DNA from: Lachnospiraceae bacterium UBA3821
GTDB taxonomy: Bacteria > Bacillota > Clostridia > Lachnospirales > Lachnospiraceae
Reading direction: 5' to 3'
Length of the DNA stretch: 35,806 bases
Assembly (NCBI GenBank): GCA_002368865.1
Contig: DFDT01000021.1
Span: 1-35,806 of the forward strand
Part shown: piece after piece, positions 16,455 to 24,562 of the stretch
Layout: each line of letters opens with the position of its first letter
How positions within the stretch are numbered: the first letter of the stretch is position 1
The notes under the pieces: model-generated
Seen by the model: only the letters and a program-made list of their open reading frames with translations
What the model was told of the DNA's origin: nothing
Databases searched by the model: none
Position numbers and translations under genes: made by a program

Positions 16455-17389
16455 ACCAGAGATGTCTCCTTGAGCACACGTTCAGCTTCACGGTACATAT
16501 CTTCAAATATTATCTTAACAGGACGGATTTCCCGGATTTGCCCCGCGACCTGACCAGCCATGAGAGATCCCGTATTTATATCACCCTCCATGACAGCCCT
16601 TTTTAGAGCTCCTAATGTGAATTTTTCCAGTTCCAAAAGGTCCGCTCCGGCCTTCTCCCTCTTGACATATTCGCGTGCCATTTTGTTTTTCAGGATTCTC
16701 ACAGGTGTGCCGGCAATTCTCCCCGTGACGATGGTAGAGTTGTCCCCCGCTTTAATAATTGCCTGCTTGTACGCCTTATGGATCGGACACTCTTCCGACG
16801 CCAGAAGGCAAGTTCCCATTTGAACTCCTGTTGCGCCAAGAGCAAAAGCCGCCGCCAACTGCCTGCCATCAGCTATTCCTCCGGCTGCTATGACCGGAAT
16901 TGAAACTGCATCCACAACCTGAGGAACCAATGTCATAGTCGTCATCTCCCCTATATGGCCTCCGCTCTCACAGCCTTCCGCGATGACTGCGTCTGCGCCG
17001 AGTTTCTCCATTCTTCTTGCCAGCAGTACACCGGAGACCACAGGAATCACCCGCATATTGTTTTCCTTCCAATGATTAATGAAACGTCCGGGATTCCCTG
17101 CACCTGTTGTTACAATTTTTACTCCTTCCTCGACGATCAACTCCGCCATCTGCGCCGCCTCCGGGTTCATCAGCATCAGGTTGACGCCAAAGGGCTTGTC
17201 CGTCATGCTCTTACAGATCCGGATATGCTCTCTTAACATATCCGTGTTCATGCCCCCGGCCCCGATCAGTCCGAGTCCCCCCGCATTACTTACAGCCGCC
17301 GCGAATGCCCCTGTTGCAATATTTGCCATCCCCCCCTGTATAAAGGGGTATTTGATGTTTAACATTTCCTGCAATTTCACCAATTTCAC
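16451..17389 (-). CDS. fabK: Enoyl-ACP reductase II FabK
   Basis: A 312-residue FMN enzyme that performs the last reduction of the elongation cycle with NAD(P)H. FabK replaces FabI in many Firmicutes. Visible features are NIKYPFIQGGMANIATG, the SGGHIGEMTTMTLVPQVVD segment typical of FabK, and IPVIAAGGIADGRQLAAAFALGA for FMN phosphate. The start is GTG at 17389, with GAGGAA supplied by the end of fabH; an ATG eight codons later is an alternative. The stop overlaps the next gene as ATGA. No fabI is present in the window. Confidence 0.92.
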   Translation of the reverse strand: MKLVKLQEMLNIKYPFIQGGMANIATGAFAAAVSNAGGLGLIGAGGMNTDMLREHIRICKSMTDKPFGVNLMLMNPEAAQMAELIVEEGVKIVTTGAGNPGRFINHWKENNMRVIPVVSGVLLARRMEKLGADAVIAEGCESGGHIGEMTTMTLVPQVVDAVSIPVIAAGGIADGRQLAAAFALGATGVQMGTCLLASEECPIHKAYKQAIIKAGDNSTIVTGRIAGTPVRILKNKMAREYVKREKAGADLLELEKFTLGALKRAVMEGDINTGSLMAGQVAGQIREIRPVKIIFEDMYREAERVLKETSLV

Positions 17390-17390
17390 C

Positions 17391-18329
17391 TTACTGTTCC
17401 TCCATTAACAGTCCGCTCCAGCTCAGCCCGGCGCCAAATCCCACAAGAATGATCCGTCTGCACTTTCTCAAAATTCCCTTGTCTTCGCATTCGCTGAGCG
17501 CAATGGGAATGCTGGCTGCCGATGTGTTTCCATATTCACTGATGTTCAGGAAAAACTTGTTTTCGTTTCCGGGAAAGCGCTTCTGAACATAGCGGATGAT
17601 TCTCTCATTTGCCTGGTGGCATATAACAAGATCTATATCCTCCATGGACAGCTTCGCCTCGTCCAGAATTTCTGTAATTGCCTGTGTAAGAACTGTAACC
17701 GCAAATCGGAAGACTTCGTTTCCCCTCATGGTCAGGAACGCCGGATACTTTCCTGTTCCAGGGCAGCATAGCGCTTTCAAATCCCCTCTCGCCCATGTTT
17801 TTTGTATCGTTCTCCCTAAAGATTTCTCAAGCAAAACAGCGCCCGCTCCGTCGCCAAAAAGAACACAGGTGGAACGATCTGCGGGGTTAAGAATTCCGGA
17901 TAATTTCTCCGCTCCTATAAGCAAAATATACTTTTTATCCATATTGCTGAACAGCCCTCTTGCCACAGCCATCCCCATAAGAAAACCGGAGCACGCCGCG
18001 TTAAGGTCGAGGGCAAATATATCTTCAGACAAACAGCATTCTTTCTGTATAATACAGGCCGTGGAAGGAAAGGCGTAATCCGCCGTTGTAGTGGCCACCA
18101 GGACAGCTCCTATCTCATCCGGATTAATTCCCGCTTTTTCTATAACCTTTTTTGACGCCCGCACTGCGAGAGACGAACAACTTTCTTCTTCACAATAATA
18201 TCTGTTTGATATGCCGGTCCTCGTCCGAATCCACTCATCGCTTGTATCCACTTGCAGGCTGAGGTCATAATTGCTGACCTTTCTGTCCGGCAGCGCCCTG
18301 CTGCTGGCTCTGATACGAATTCCGTTCAT
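17391..18329 (-). CDS. fabH: 3-oxoacyl-ACP synthase III FabH
   Basis: A 312-residue KAS III that starts fatty acid synthesis from an acyl-CoA and malonyl-ACP. The start at 18329 (MNGIRIRASSRALP) has an AAGGAG site and begins where FabH proteins normally begin. Diagnostic features are TSDEWIRTRTGI, the nucleophile Cys in DLNAACSGFL, His in VICHQANERI and Asn in GNTSAASIPIAL. The 5' end overlaps the 3' end of accA by 65 bases in another frame, which is unusually long. It ends one base before the fabK start codon. Confidence 0.95.
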   Translation of the reverse strand: MNGIRIRASSRALPDRKVSNYDLSLQVDTSDEWIRTRTGISNRYYCEEESCSSLAVRASKKVIEKAGINPDEIGAVLVATTTADYAFPSTACIIQKECCLSEDIFALDLNAACSGFLMGMAVARGLFSNMDKKYILLIGAEKLSGILNPADRSTCVLFGDGAGAVLLEKSLGRTIQKTWARGDLKALCCPGTGKYPAFLTMRGNEVFRFAVTVLTQAITEILDEAKLSMEDIDLVICHQANERIIRYVQKRFPGNENKFFLNISEYGNTSAASIPIALSECEDKGILRKCRRIILVGFGAGLSWSGLLMEEQ

Positions 18330-19146
18330 CTGCTGCTCCTTTTCTATAAGCGGCTCCTGCCGCTTTGTCAAGACTTCGTATTTTCTGATATCTCATGGTG
18401 GCCAGCCTGGCAGGATTGATTCTCATCAATTCCTCCAGTGCTTTGGTGAGCATCATGTCGATTGAATCATAGACGTCTCCTTCCTCTGAAATTACCTCAT
18501 CGATCAGCCCGTATTCCTTCAGGTCTTCCGCTGTGATTTTCATAAGCTCGCTTGCCTCCGGCGCGCGCTTGGCGTCCTTCCACAAAATACTGGCAAACCC
18601 TTCCGGAGAAAGAATCGAATATACTGCATTTTCAAGCATACAGATTCTGTCCGCCACCGCCAGAGCCAGCGCCCCCCCGCTGTTTCCTTCCCCTGTGATG
18701 ATCGCGATCGAGGGAGTCCTCATTGCGCTCATAAATGCCAGACATTCTGCAATAGCGTTGCTCTGTCCATTACTCTCCGCCTCCATCCCCGGATAGGCCC
18801 CGGGAGTATCGATGAATGTGATCACCGGGCGGTGAAACTTTTCCGCCTGCAGCATCAGCCTTTTCGCTTTTCGAAAACCTTCCGGCGATGTCATACCGAA
18901 GTTGTATTGTATCTGCTCCTCGGTCGTTTTCCCCTTTTTTTGGCCAATCACAGTAACAGGAATACCATGAAACATAGCTATTCCGCCTGTGAGCGAAGGA
19001 TCGTCTTTGTACAGTCTGTCTCCGTGAAGCTCTATAAATCCCTCAAACAGATGCTGTATATAGTCCCTGACAGAAGGACGCTCTTTACTTCTTGCAATGA
19101 GCACCTTTTCATATGCTGCGACGCTTTCCCTTGTCCTGTTTTCCAT
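18265..19146 (-). CDS. accA: Acetyl-CoA carboxylase carboxyltransferase subunit alpha AccA
   Basis: A 293-residue subunit that, with AccD, transfers CO2 from carboxybiotin to acetyl-CoA. RPSVRDYIQHLFEGFIELHGDR and TPGAYPGMEAESNGQS, then GEGNSGGALALAVADR, are characteristic. The last 20 or so residues, rich in Gln and Gly, are encoded in the overlap with fabH and look unlike normal AccA tails. They may have arisen by loss of an earlier stop. The start follows the accD stop by one base; its ribosome binding site is weak (AAGAAG), consistent with coupling to accD. Confidence 0.95.
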   Translation of the reverse strand: MENRTRESVAAYEKVLIARSKERPSVRDYIQHLFEGFIELHGDRLYKDDPSLTGGIAMFHGIPVTVIGQKKGKTTEEQIQYNFGMTSPEGFRKAKRLMLQAEKFHRPVITFIDTPGAYPGMEAESNGQSNAIAECLAFMSAMRTPSIAIITGEGNSGGALALAVADRICMLENAVYSILSPEGFASILWKDAKRAPEASELMKITAEDLKEYGLIDEVISEEGDVYDSIDMMLTKALEELMRINPARLATMRYQKIRSLDKAAGAAYRKGAADERNSYQSQQQGAAGQKGQQL

Positions 19147-19147
19147 T

Positions 19148-19924
19148 TCATCTTCTTTCTATCCCGTGCAGGTACAGAATATGATTCAGCACCCGGCGCC
19201 ACTTTGTCCTCTCGACAATCTTGTCAATCATTCCGTGCTCGAGCAAAAACTCTGATCTTTGAAATCCCTCCGGCAATTTTTCCCCTATGGTCTGCTCTAT
19301 GACCCTCGGTCCGGCGAAACCGATCAGGGCTTCCGGCTCCGCGAGAATTATGTCGCCAAGACTCGCAAAGCTCGCGCTCACCCCGCCGGTTGTGGGATGC
19401 GTGAGACAGGAAATATAGAGTCCGCCTTTTCTCTTGAAGGCCTCTATGGCCGCCGACGTCTTGGCCATTTGCACCAGTGAAAACATACCTTCCTGCATTC
19501 TCGCTCCTCCGCTTGCGGAAAAGATGATCAGAGGCAGATTCTTCTTTCCCGCATACTCGGTCAACAGCGTTATTTTCTCTCCCACTGCGTATCCCATACT
19601 TCCCATCAGAAAGCTTCCATCCAGAAAGCCAATTGCCACTTTTTTCTGATGAATTTTTGCTGTTCCGGCAATACAGGCATCCGACTGCTGAAGTTTTTCC
19701 TGAAAGCGCTTCTTCTTTGTCTCATATCCAGGAAAGCCAAGGGGATCCGGCGAATCAACCGTCCTGAACATTTCTTTAAAACTGTCCCGATCACAAATTT
19801 CCCGGATTCTGGATTGAACACTGTCTTCTCTTTCTAACTTGTTTGTGTTCTCTCCCCGCTCCCTCATCTTGATCAAAGAACGCCAGCTCTTCTTTTTACG
19901 GCTGTAGACCTCTTTTATACTCAT
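19148..19924 (-). CDS. accD: Acetyl-CoA carboxylase carboxyltransferase subunit beta AccD, no zinc ribbon
   Basis: About 258 residues from the ATG at 19924, which overlaps the accC stop as ATGA; an in-frame ATG at 19951 is possible but less likely. The crotonase-fold core is intact: IASGFLDGSF-like IGFLDGSFLMGSMG, SASGGARMQEGMFSLVQMAK, LTHPTTGGVSASFASLGDI and EPEALIGFAGPRVIEQT. The N-terminal four-cysteine zinc ribbon of typical bacterial AccD is absent, replaced by a Lys/Arg-rich segment without paired cysteines. In E. coli AccD that ribbon is important for function and nucleic acid binding, so its loss is notable. Role in the complex is still supported by operon context. Confidence 0.92.
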   Translation of the reverse strand: MSIKEVYSRKKKSWRSLIKMRERGENTNKLEREDSVQSRIREICDRDSFKEMFRTVDSPDPLGFPGYETKKKRFQEKLQQSDACIAGTAKIHQKKVAIGFLDGSFLMGSMGYAVGEKITLLTEYAGKKNLPLIIFSASGGARMQEGMFSLVQMAKTSAAIEAFKRKGGLYISCLTHPTTGGVSASFASLGDIILAEPEALIGFAGPRVIEQTIGEKLPEGFQRSEFLLEHGMIDKIVERTKWRRVLNHILYLHGIERR

Positions 19925-21276
19925 ATTTCTTTCAGGCCTTCCTTCATCCAACTTTCAAGTTCTTCATGATTTTTTTCCCAAAAGCCCGTGTCATACTTCC
20001 CTTTTATAAAATCAGGATGGAAGGTAACCAGATGCATCAGATCTGCATTAGTCTCAACGCCCTGTATAACCAGTTCTTCCAGTGCACGGCGCATACGTCT
20101 TACTGCTTCCAGTCTGCTCCTCCCGCTCACAATGATCTTAGCCAGCAGTGAATCATAAAAAGGAGTTACATTATATCCTGTAAATAGATAGCTCTCCGTT
20201 CTGACTCCAAACCCGGATGGGAAGTGTAATGCTGATATCTCACCGGTCGTTCCGGCATTGATCCTGCATTCTATCGCGTGTTTATATATAGAGATATCCT
20301 CCTGTCTGTAATTCAGCTGCATCCCTGCAGCAATACGGATCTGCTCACGGATCAGGTCAATCCCCGTTATCTCTTCAGTCACAGGATGTTCAACCTGAAT
20401 CCTGGTATTCATCTCAATAAAATAGAATCTTCTGTTTGCGTCCACCACAAACTCGACAGTGCCCGCAGAGTTATATCCTGCTGCTTTTGCCGCCCTGACC
20501 GAGCATTCTCCCATCTCTGCCCGAAGCGACTCGTTCAGGAAAGGAGAAGGGGCCTCTTCCAGGATTTTCTGGTTGTTCTTCTGAACAGAACAATCCCTTT
20601 CTCCGAGGTGAATGATGTTCCCCAAATGATCTGCCAATATCTGAATTTCTACATGATGAGGATTGATAATAAGTTTTTCCAGATATAAATCGTCATTTCC
20701 AAATGCGGCTTCAGCCTCTGCCGCCGCGGCATCAAAGGCTCTTTCCATATCGTTTTCAGACCAAACTTTGCGAATGCCCTTTCCACCCCCTCCCGCAGAC
20801 GCCTTTATCATTACGGGATATCCGATCTTTCCCGCTTCCTCCCTCGCCTCCTCTGCGGATCTCACAAGCCCTGCCGAACCCGGTACTACCGGAACGCCAT
20901 TTTGCATCATTAGTTTCCTTGCGGACTGTTTGTCGCCCATCTTTCTGATTACATCAGACGAAGGTCCTATGAAACAAATTCCCTGTTCTTCGCACAGTTG
21001 TGCAAAGTCTGCGTTTTCTGACAAAAAACCGACTCCCGGATGGATCGCATCACAGCCAAGGCGTCGAGCCGCTTCAAGGATCGTTTCTTTTTTCAGATAA
21101 CTTTCGCTGCTCTTGGCAGGCCCTATGCAGAATGATCCTCCCGCAAGCATTACTGGAAGGGATCCTTCGTCGGCCTTCGAATAGATCACAACTGATTCGA
21201 TCCCCATCTCCCTGCAGCAACGCACGATCCTCACTGCGATCTCCCCTCTGTTGGCGATCAATATCCTTCTAAACAT
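19921..21276 (-). CDS. accC: Biotin carboxylase AccC
   Basis: A 451-residue ATP-grasp enzyme that carboxylates biotin on AccB. It is complete and of normal length. The N-terminal FRRILIANRGEIAVRI, the glycine-rich ATP loop KASAGGGGKGIR, the ERDCSVQKNNQKILEEAPSP segment and EMNTRIQVEHPVTEEITGIDL are all diagnostic. The start overlaps accB by eight bases and the stop overlaps the accD ATG. Confidence 0.97.
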   Translation of the reverse strand: MFRRILIANRGEIAVRIVRCCREMGIESVVIYSKADEGSLPVMLAGGSFCIGPAKSSESYLKKETILEAARRLGCDAIHPGVGFLSENADFAQLCEEQGICFIGPSSDVIRKMGDKQSARKLMMQNGVPVVPGSAGLVRSAEEAREEAGKIGYPVMIKASAGGGGKGIRKVWSENDMERAFDAAAAEAEAAFGNDDLYLEKLIINPHHVEIQILADHLGNIIHLGERDCSVQKNNQKILEEAPSPFLNESLRAEMGECSVRAAKAAGYNSAGTVEFVVDANRRFYFIEMNTRIQVEHPVTEEITGIDLIREQIRIAAGMQLNYRQEDISIYKHAIECRINAGTTGEISALHFPSGFGVRTESYLFTGYNVTPFYDSLLAKIIVSGRSRLEAVRRMRRALEELVIQGVETNADLMHLVTFHPDFIKGKYDTGFWEKNHEELESWMKEGLKEI

Positions 21277-21682
21277 ATCGGATTAATACCTCATCATATG
21301 CGACCAGCTCTCCGTCTTTTACTAGGATCTCATCGATGACACCATCTTCAGCCGCAGTTACTTCGTTCATCAGCTTCATCGCCTCAATGATCCCAACGAC
21401 ATCACCCTTCCTGATTCGTTGACCAGGCTTCACAAAAACTTCCGCGTCCGGAGAGGGTGCTCTATAAAAAACTCCTGCCAGAGGCGCCTTTAGCTCTCTG
21501 GCAGTCATCTTATCTTTCGTTCCTTCGGGAATCATGGACGGAGCATCCTCCGTTAGTTGAACAAGATCCTTCTTTCCGGTTTTTCTTAATCGGATCGAGT
21601 CGCCTCCAAGCGTCATATCCAGTTCCTCTAATGTAGAACCTCCAAACCGCTGTATTAGATCAAAAACATCCTGAATATCCAT
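21269..21682 (-). CDS. accB: Biotin carboxyl carrier protein AccB
   Basis: A 137-residue carrier starting at the ATG at 21682 (MDIQDVFDLIQRFG), which has AAGGA about seven bases upstream. The frame is open further upstream inside acpP but has no better start. The N-terminal AccB domain (1-35) is followed by a linker and a biotinyl domain (about 60-137) with the biotinylation motif EAMKLMNEV; the Lys is biotinylated by BirA. It lies ten bases after acpP. Confidence 0.95.
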   Translation of the reverse strand: MDIQDVFDLIQRFGGSTLEELDMTLGGDSIRLRKTGKKDLVQLTEDAPSMIPEGTKDKMTARELKAPLAGVFYRAPSPDAEVFVKPGQRIRKGDVVGIIEAMKLMNEVTAAEDGVIDEILVKDGELVAYDEVLIRYV

Positions 21683-21692
21683 AGATATTTCC

Positions 21693-21923
21693 TTACGCTT
21701 TCTTTCTGTCAATATAGGTGACAATATCTTCTACAGTCACGAATTTGGACAGCGCCTCTTCCTCAATAGTAAGGCCAAAAGCCTCTTCCAATTCCATGCT
21801 AAGCTCCATAGCATCTAAAGAATCCAAGCCTATGTCCTCCTTGATCCTGGCTTCCATTGTGACTACCGCCTCATCGCAGGCAACTGTTCCGACAATAATC
21901 TCTTTTACTCTCTCAAAACACAT
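21693..21923 (-). CDS. acpP: Acyl carrier protein of fatty acid synthesis
   Basis: A 76-residue acidic four-helix carrier. The phosphopantetheine site is Ser35 in IGLDSLDAMEL, the classic DSL motif. It carries growing chains for the downstream fatty acid enzymes. It is the first gene of the operon, with GAGGAGG before the ATG and a strong promoter about 70 bases upstream. A second, less typical carrier gene lies at 24220-24453; this one is the more canonical of the two. Confidence 0.95.
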   Translation of the reverse strand: MCFERVKEIIVGTVACDEAVVTMEARIKEDIGLDSLDAMELSMELEEAFGLTIEEEALSKFVTVEDIVTYIDRKKA

Positions 21924-21951
21924 ATCGAATGTCCTCCTCGTTTATTCTATT

Positions 21952-22025
21952 TAAATATATTTATCTAAATTATTTTATCTAAATATATTTAATTAAAATT
22001 CTAGCAAAAAACTGGCGGATGTCAA
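21952..22025 (-). promoter_or_regulatory. Fatty acid operon promoter with AT-rich operator repeats
   Basis: The -35 box TTGACA (22025-22020) and -10 box TAGAAT (22003-21998) are 16 bases apart; the start would be near 21991. Directly downstream are two perfect copies of the 12-base palindrome TAAATATATTTA at 21952-21963 and 21980-21991, 28 bases apart. There is also a direct repeat TTTATCTAAAT at 21960-21970 and 21974-21984, 14 bases apart. These lie where a repressor would block transcription. The MarR/FabT-like protein is the obvious candidate, by inference. Confidence 0.7.
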
Positions 22026-22055
22026 CAAGTATTTTGAAGCATCAAAGATATTCAA

Positions 22056-22529
22056 CTACTTACTCATTTTGCCCCAAATACCGCCCATGGAAAGAAAAGA
22101 AAGAGCGCCGGAAACAAACAAAATCAGTCTAATCGCCTCCCGCACAGCCTGCCTTGCAGATATCATTGCAATTCCTTTAGCAGCATCCTTGATCTGTAAT
22201 ACTTGAAATTGGAACTGTCTGGACTCCCATGCATAGACCACCGGCTCAACGATTACTGAGAAAACGCAAAGGAGTATGGAGGAAACGATGACCACAGCCC
22301 TGATTCCGTTCTCCGTCTTAATATGTGACAACATAATAAAGTAGAAACACCCAACACCCGCAAAACCGACACCACACACCAGGGGGGCAATAGATATAAC
22401 TCGGCTCTCTTCAAGACCGGTCACCCCCATCCACTCAGGTTTCGCTGCAAAAAGAAAACACAGTATGACACAGATTGCCGAAAGGAAAAGTGCTTTTTTT
22501 TGAAGAGTCTTTATGGTTTTTGTCGTCAT
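22056..22529 (-). CDS. Small four-helix membrane protein, unknown function
   Basis: A 157-residue protein that I do not recognise. Hydrophobic segments at about 13-31, 47-67, 77-96 and 132-149 suggest four membrane helices, with a basic N terminus (TKTIKTLQKK) probably inside. A helical soluble stretch lies at about 100-130. The ATG has a GAGGA site. It follows the AMP-forming ligase by 40 bases and is the last gene of the condensation-carrier-ligase cluster, before the fatty acid promoter. It could anchor the enzymes, export the product or insert it into the membrane; none of these is shown by the sequence. Confidence 0.75.
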   Translation of the reverse strand: MTTKTIKTLQKKALFLSAICVILCFLFAAKPEWMGVTGLEESRVISIAPLVCGVGFAGVGCFYFIMLSHIKTENGIRAVVIVSSILLCVFSVIVEPVVYAWESRQFQFQVLQIKDAAKGIAMISARQAVREAIRLILFVSGALSFLSMGGIWGKMSK

Positions 22530-22569
22530 TCAAAATCCTCTTAAATATTAGTCATATAAGCCGATGGCT

Positions 22570-24132
22570 TTAAGAGACATCTTCATCTATCTCCATCTTT
22601 GCACGTATTATTTTTTTTGTTGCATTCTTTATGAACGGATTGTTGCGAATCTTGAATGAGGTAATCGCTCTGTATGAAGGCTGGCCGCTGTTGTATTTAT
22701 CAAGAATGTTTTGAAGACTGTCTGAAACACTTTCCGAAGTGAGTTTTCTCGCCTCCATGACTTCGGGATCAGGAAAAATGCGTGCGACAAGACCATTACC
22801 TTTCTCATCGCCGCTGATGACCACTTCTCCTATGAGCTCATCTGACAAAAGGGCGTTTTCAATTTCTTCAGGCGATATGTTTTCCCCGTTGCTTAGTATG
22901 ATAAGATTCTTCAAACGGCCTGTTATATAAAGATATCCATCTTCGTCCATATATCCCAGATCACCCGTGCGAAGCCAGCCTTCAGAAAAAGCTTCTTCTG
23001 TCTCCTTAGACATTTTGTAGTATCCCTTCATAACGTTTGAGCCCTTAACCTGGATCTCTCCATCAACAAATCGAATCTGCATATTGGGAAGCAGCTTCCC
23101 AACAGATCCCGGACGATTGCCGTTTTCGCCGTTTGTGCTGATAGTAGGGGAGCACTCGCTCATTCCGTATCCTTCACAAACTTCGATTCCGAAACTTTTG
23201 AACAAATCAATATAAGAAGCATCCAAATGAGCTCCGCCGGAGAAAATATATTTCAGGTTTTTTCCTAACAGCTGCATGGCTATTTCTCTTTTTGGCATGG
23301 GCGCATCTATTGCTGCAAGTCTCTTTCCGAGCGTCTCAATCATAAGAGGAACCATCAAAATGATCTGTGGCTTGATAAGACCGATGTTCCGCACCAGGTG
23401 GAGAAGTGAATCGTTGATGTATATCTCTGCTCCGCACGAAAACCCTTTTAGCCAGTCCATAACCAGACAATATGCATGATGTATGGGAAGTACAGACAGC
23501 ATCTTCGTTCCGGGTTCAAAGGAAACAAACACATTATCCACATCGTCATATAGATTGCGTTGTGTCAACATTACTCCCTTAGGTTTACTGGTAGTGCCGG
23601 AAGTAAAGATTATCGTGCAAACATCATCCGGCAAAGGGCGATTGTTTTCTGGAATTGCATCTCCTTTTTCTGCCGCTATAAATTTCGACAAATAAACCAC
23701 GTCTTTCTGCGAACTATTCCCTTCCCCCATAATTATAAAAAGCCGTACAGCAGGGCAATTTTGTTTTACATCTTCTATAATCGAAACCATTTTCTGTGAA
23801 ATGAAAAGGGCTTCCGAATCCGATCTGTTAATAAGATCGCAGATCTCTGCCGTGGGAAGTGCTGCATCAAGCGGCACGCTCGTCATTTTGATACTTACAA
23901 TTCCCAGATAAACGGCTATCCAATCGTAGGAGCTTGTTCCAATTATGGCCGCTGTTTTTCCTTCAAAGTCATTCTTGAGCAGTGCAGAAGCAACTTTATT
24001 CTTTGTTTCATTCAATTCACGGTATGTTTTCCCAAAAACCTGTTTCTTTTCAATCCAACGTACCGCCACATAGTCCGGATATTCTTCTACTGTTTTCTCA
24101 ACGATTCCCGCAATAATACGCCTGTCAGACAT
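22570..24132 (-). CDS. AMP-forming acyl/aminoacyl ligase (ANL superfamily)
   Basis: About 520 residues from the ATG at 24132 (MSDRRIIAG), preceded by AGGAGG. The ANL core motifs are in order: IFTSGTTSKPKGVMLT (A3, ATP loop), GYGMSECSP (A5), WLRTGDLGYMDEDGYLYITGR (A7/A8 split by a Gly) and the C-terminal NATKKIIR with the A10 lysine. The enzyme should adenylate a carboxylic acid and pass it to CoA or a carrier protein. It resembles long-chain acyl-CoA/acyl-ACP ligases more than amino acid adenylation domains, but substrate choice cannot be read reliably. The carrier gene lies 87 bases upstream, making it the likely partner. Confidence 0.88.
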   Translation of the reverse strand: MSDRRIIAGIVEKTVEEYPDYVAVRWIEKKQVFGKTYRELNETKNKVASALLKNDFEGKTAAIIGTSSYDWIAVYLGIVSIKMTSVPLDAALPTAEICDLINRSDSEALFISQKMVSIIEDVKQNCPAVRLFIIMGEGNSSQKDVVYLSKFIAAEKGDAIPENNRPLPDDVCTIIFTSGTTSKPKGVMLTQRNLYDDVDNVFVSFEPGTKMLSVLPIHHAYCLVMDWLKGFSCGAEIYINDSLLHLVRNIGLIKPQIILMVPLMIETLGKRLAAIDAPMPKREIAMQLLGKNLKYIFSGGAHLDASYIDLFKSFGIEVCEGYGMSECSPTISTNGENGNRPGSVGKLLPNMQIRFVDGEIQVKGSNVMKGYYKMSKETEEAFSEGWLRTGDLGYMDEDGYLYITGRLKNLIILSNGENISPEEIENALLSDELIGEVVISGDEKGNGLVARIFPDPEVMEARKLTSESVSDSLQNILDKYNSGQPSYRAITSFKIRNNPFIKNATKKIIRAKMEIDEDVS

Positions 24133-24219
24133 TTTTGACCTCCTCATGCCTATCTTTTTCACTTCTTGCCTGAAAAAGGTAAATACCTACAAGTAAAGCG
24201 CCCGCCTGAACGCTCATCC

Positions 24220-24453
24220 CTAAGAGAGAAGTGTGTTCATGTAGTCAATTGCTTCTCCGATTGTTGTGATGCGAACTGCATCCTCCTCTTCCAGTTCCAT
24301 ATTAAAAGTGTCTTCCAGGTCACCGAGAAACGTCATAAAACTCAGGGAATTAAAGCCGAGATCTTCACGGAAACGCATATCATCTGTAATCTCTGAAGCG
24401 TCTTTTTCGCAATATTTTGCTACAAGTTCCAAAAAATTTTTCCTTTGATCCAT
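24220..24453 (-). CDS. Free-standing acyl/peptidyl carrier protein
   Basis: A 77-residue acidic carrier from the ATG at 24453, preceded by AGGAGG. The pantetheine site is Ser36 in LGFNSLSFM, so the usual DSL is NSL. Helical pattern and length fit the ACP/PCP fold. Sequence differs clearly from the fatty acid ACP at 21693-21923, indicating a dedicated role. It sits between the condensation-domain gene and the ligase gene and may be transcribed from its own promoter in the 109-base gap upstream. It would need a phosphopantetheinyl transferase, which is not in the window. Confidence 0.88.
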   Translation of the reverse strand: MDQRKNFLELVAKYCEKDASEITDDMRFREDLGFNSLSFMTFLGDLEDTFNMELEEEDAVRITTIGEAIDYMNTLLS

Positions 24454-24497
24454 CGTACAGCCTCCTTTTCTGTTATCGGGGTTAGTAATCACATTTC

Positions 24498-24526
24498 ATT
24501 ACACATGCCTGTGCCGGAAGACGCAA
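24498..24526 (-). promoter_or_regulatory. Possible internal promoter before the carrier protein gene
   Basis: A -35 box TTGCGT (24526-24521) and a -10 box TGTAAT (24503-24498) are exactly 17 bases apart, in the 109-base gap between the condensation-domain gene and the carrier gene. Expression of carrier, ligase and membrane protein could thus be partly independent. Confidence 0.4.
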
Positions 24527-24562
24527 AAATGTTGTATATTTGTGATTGTTTTGCAGATATCT

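Noticed and set aside
21952..21991. AT-rich repeats as a replication origin or attachment site.
   Set aside because: They follow a strong promoter at the expected start site, and no DnaA boxes, integrase or tRNA end is nearby; an operator role fits better.
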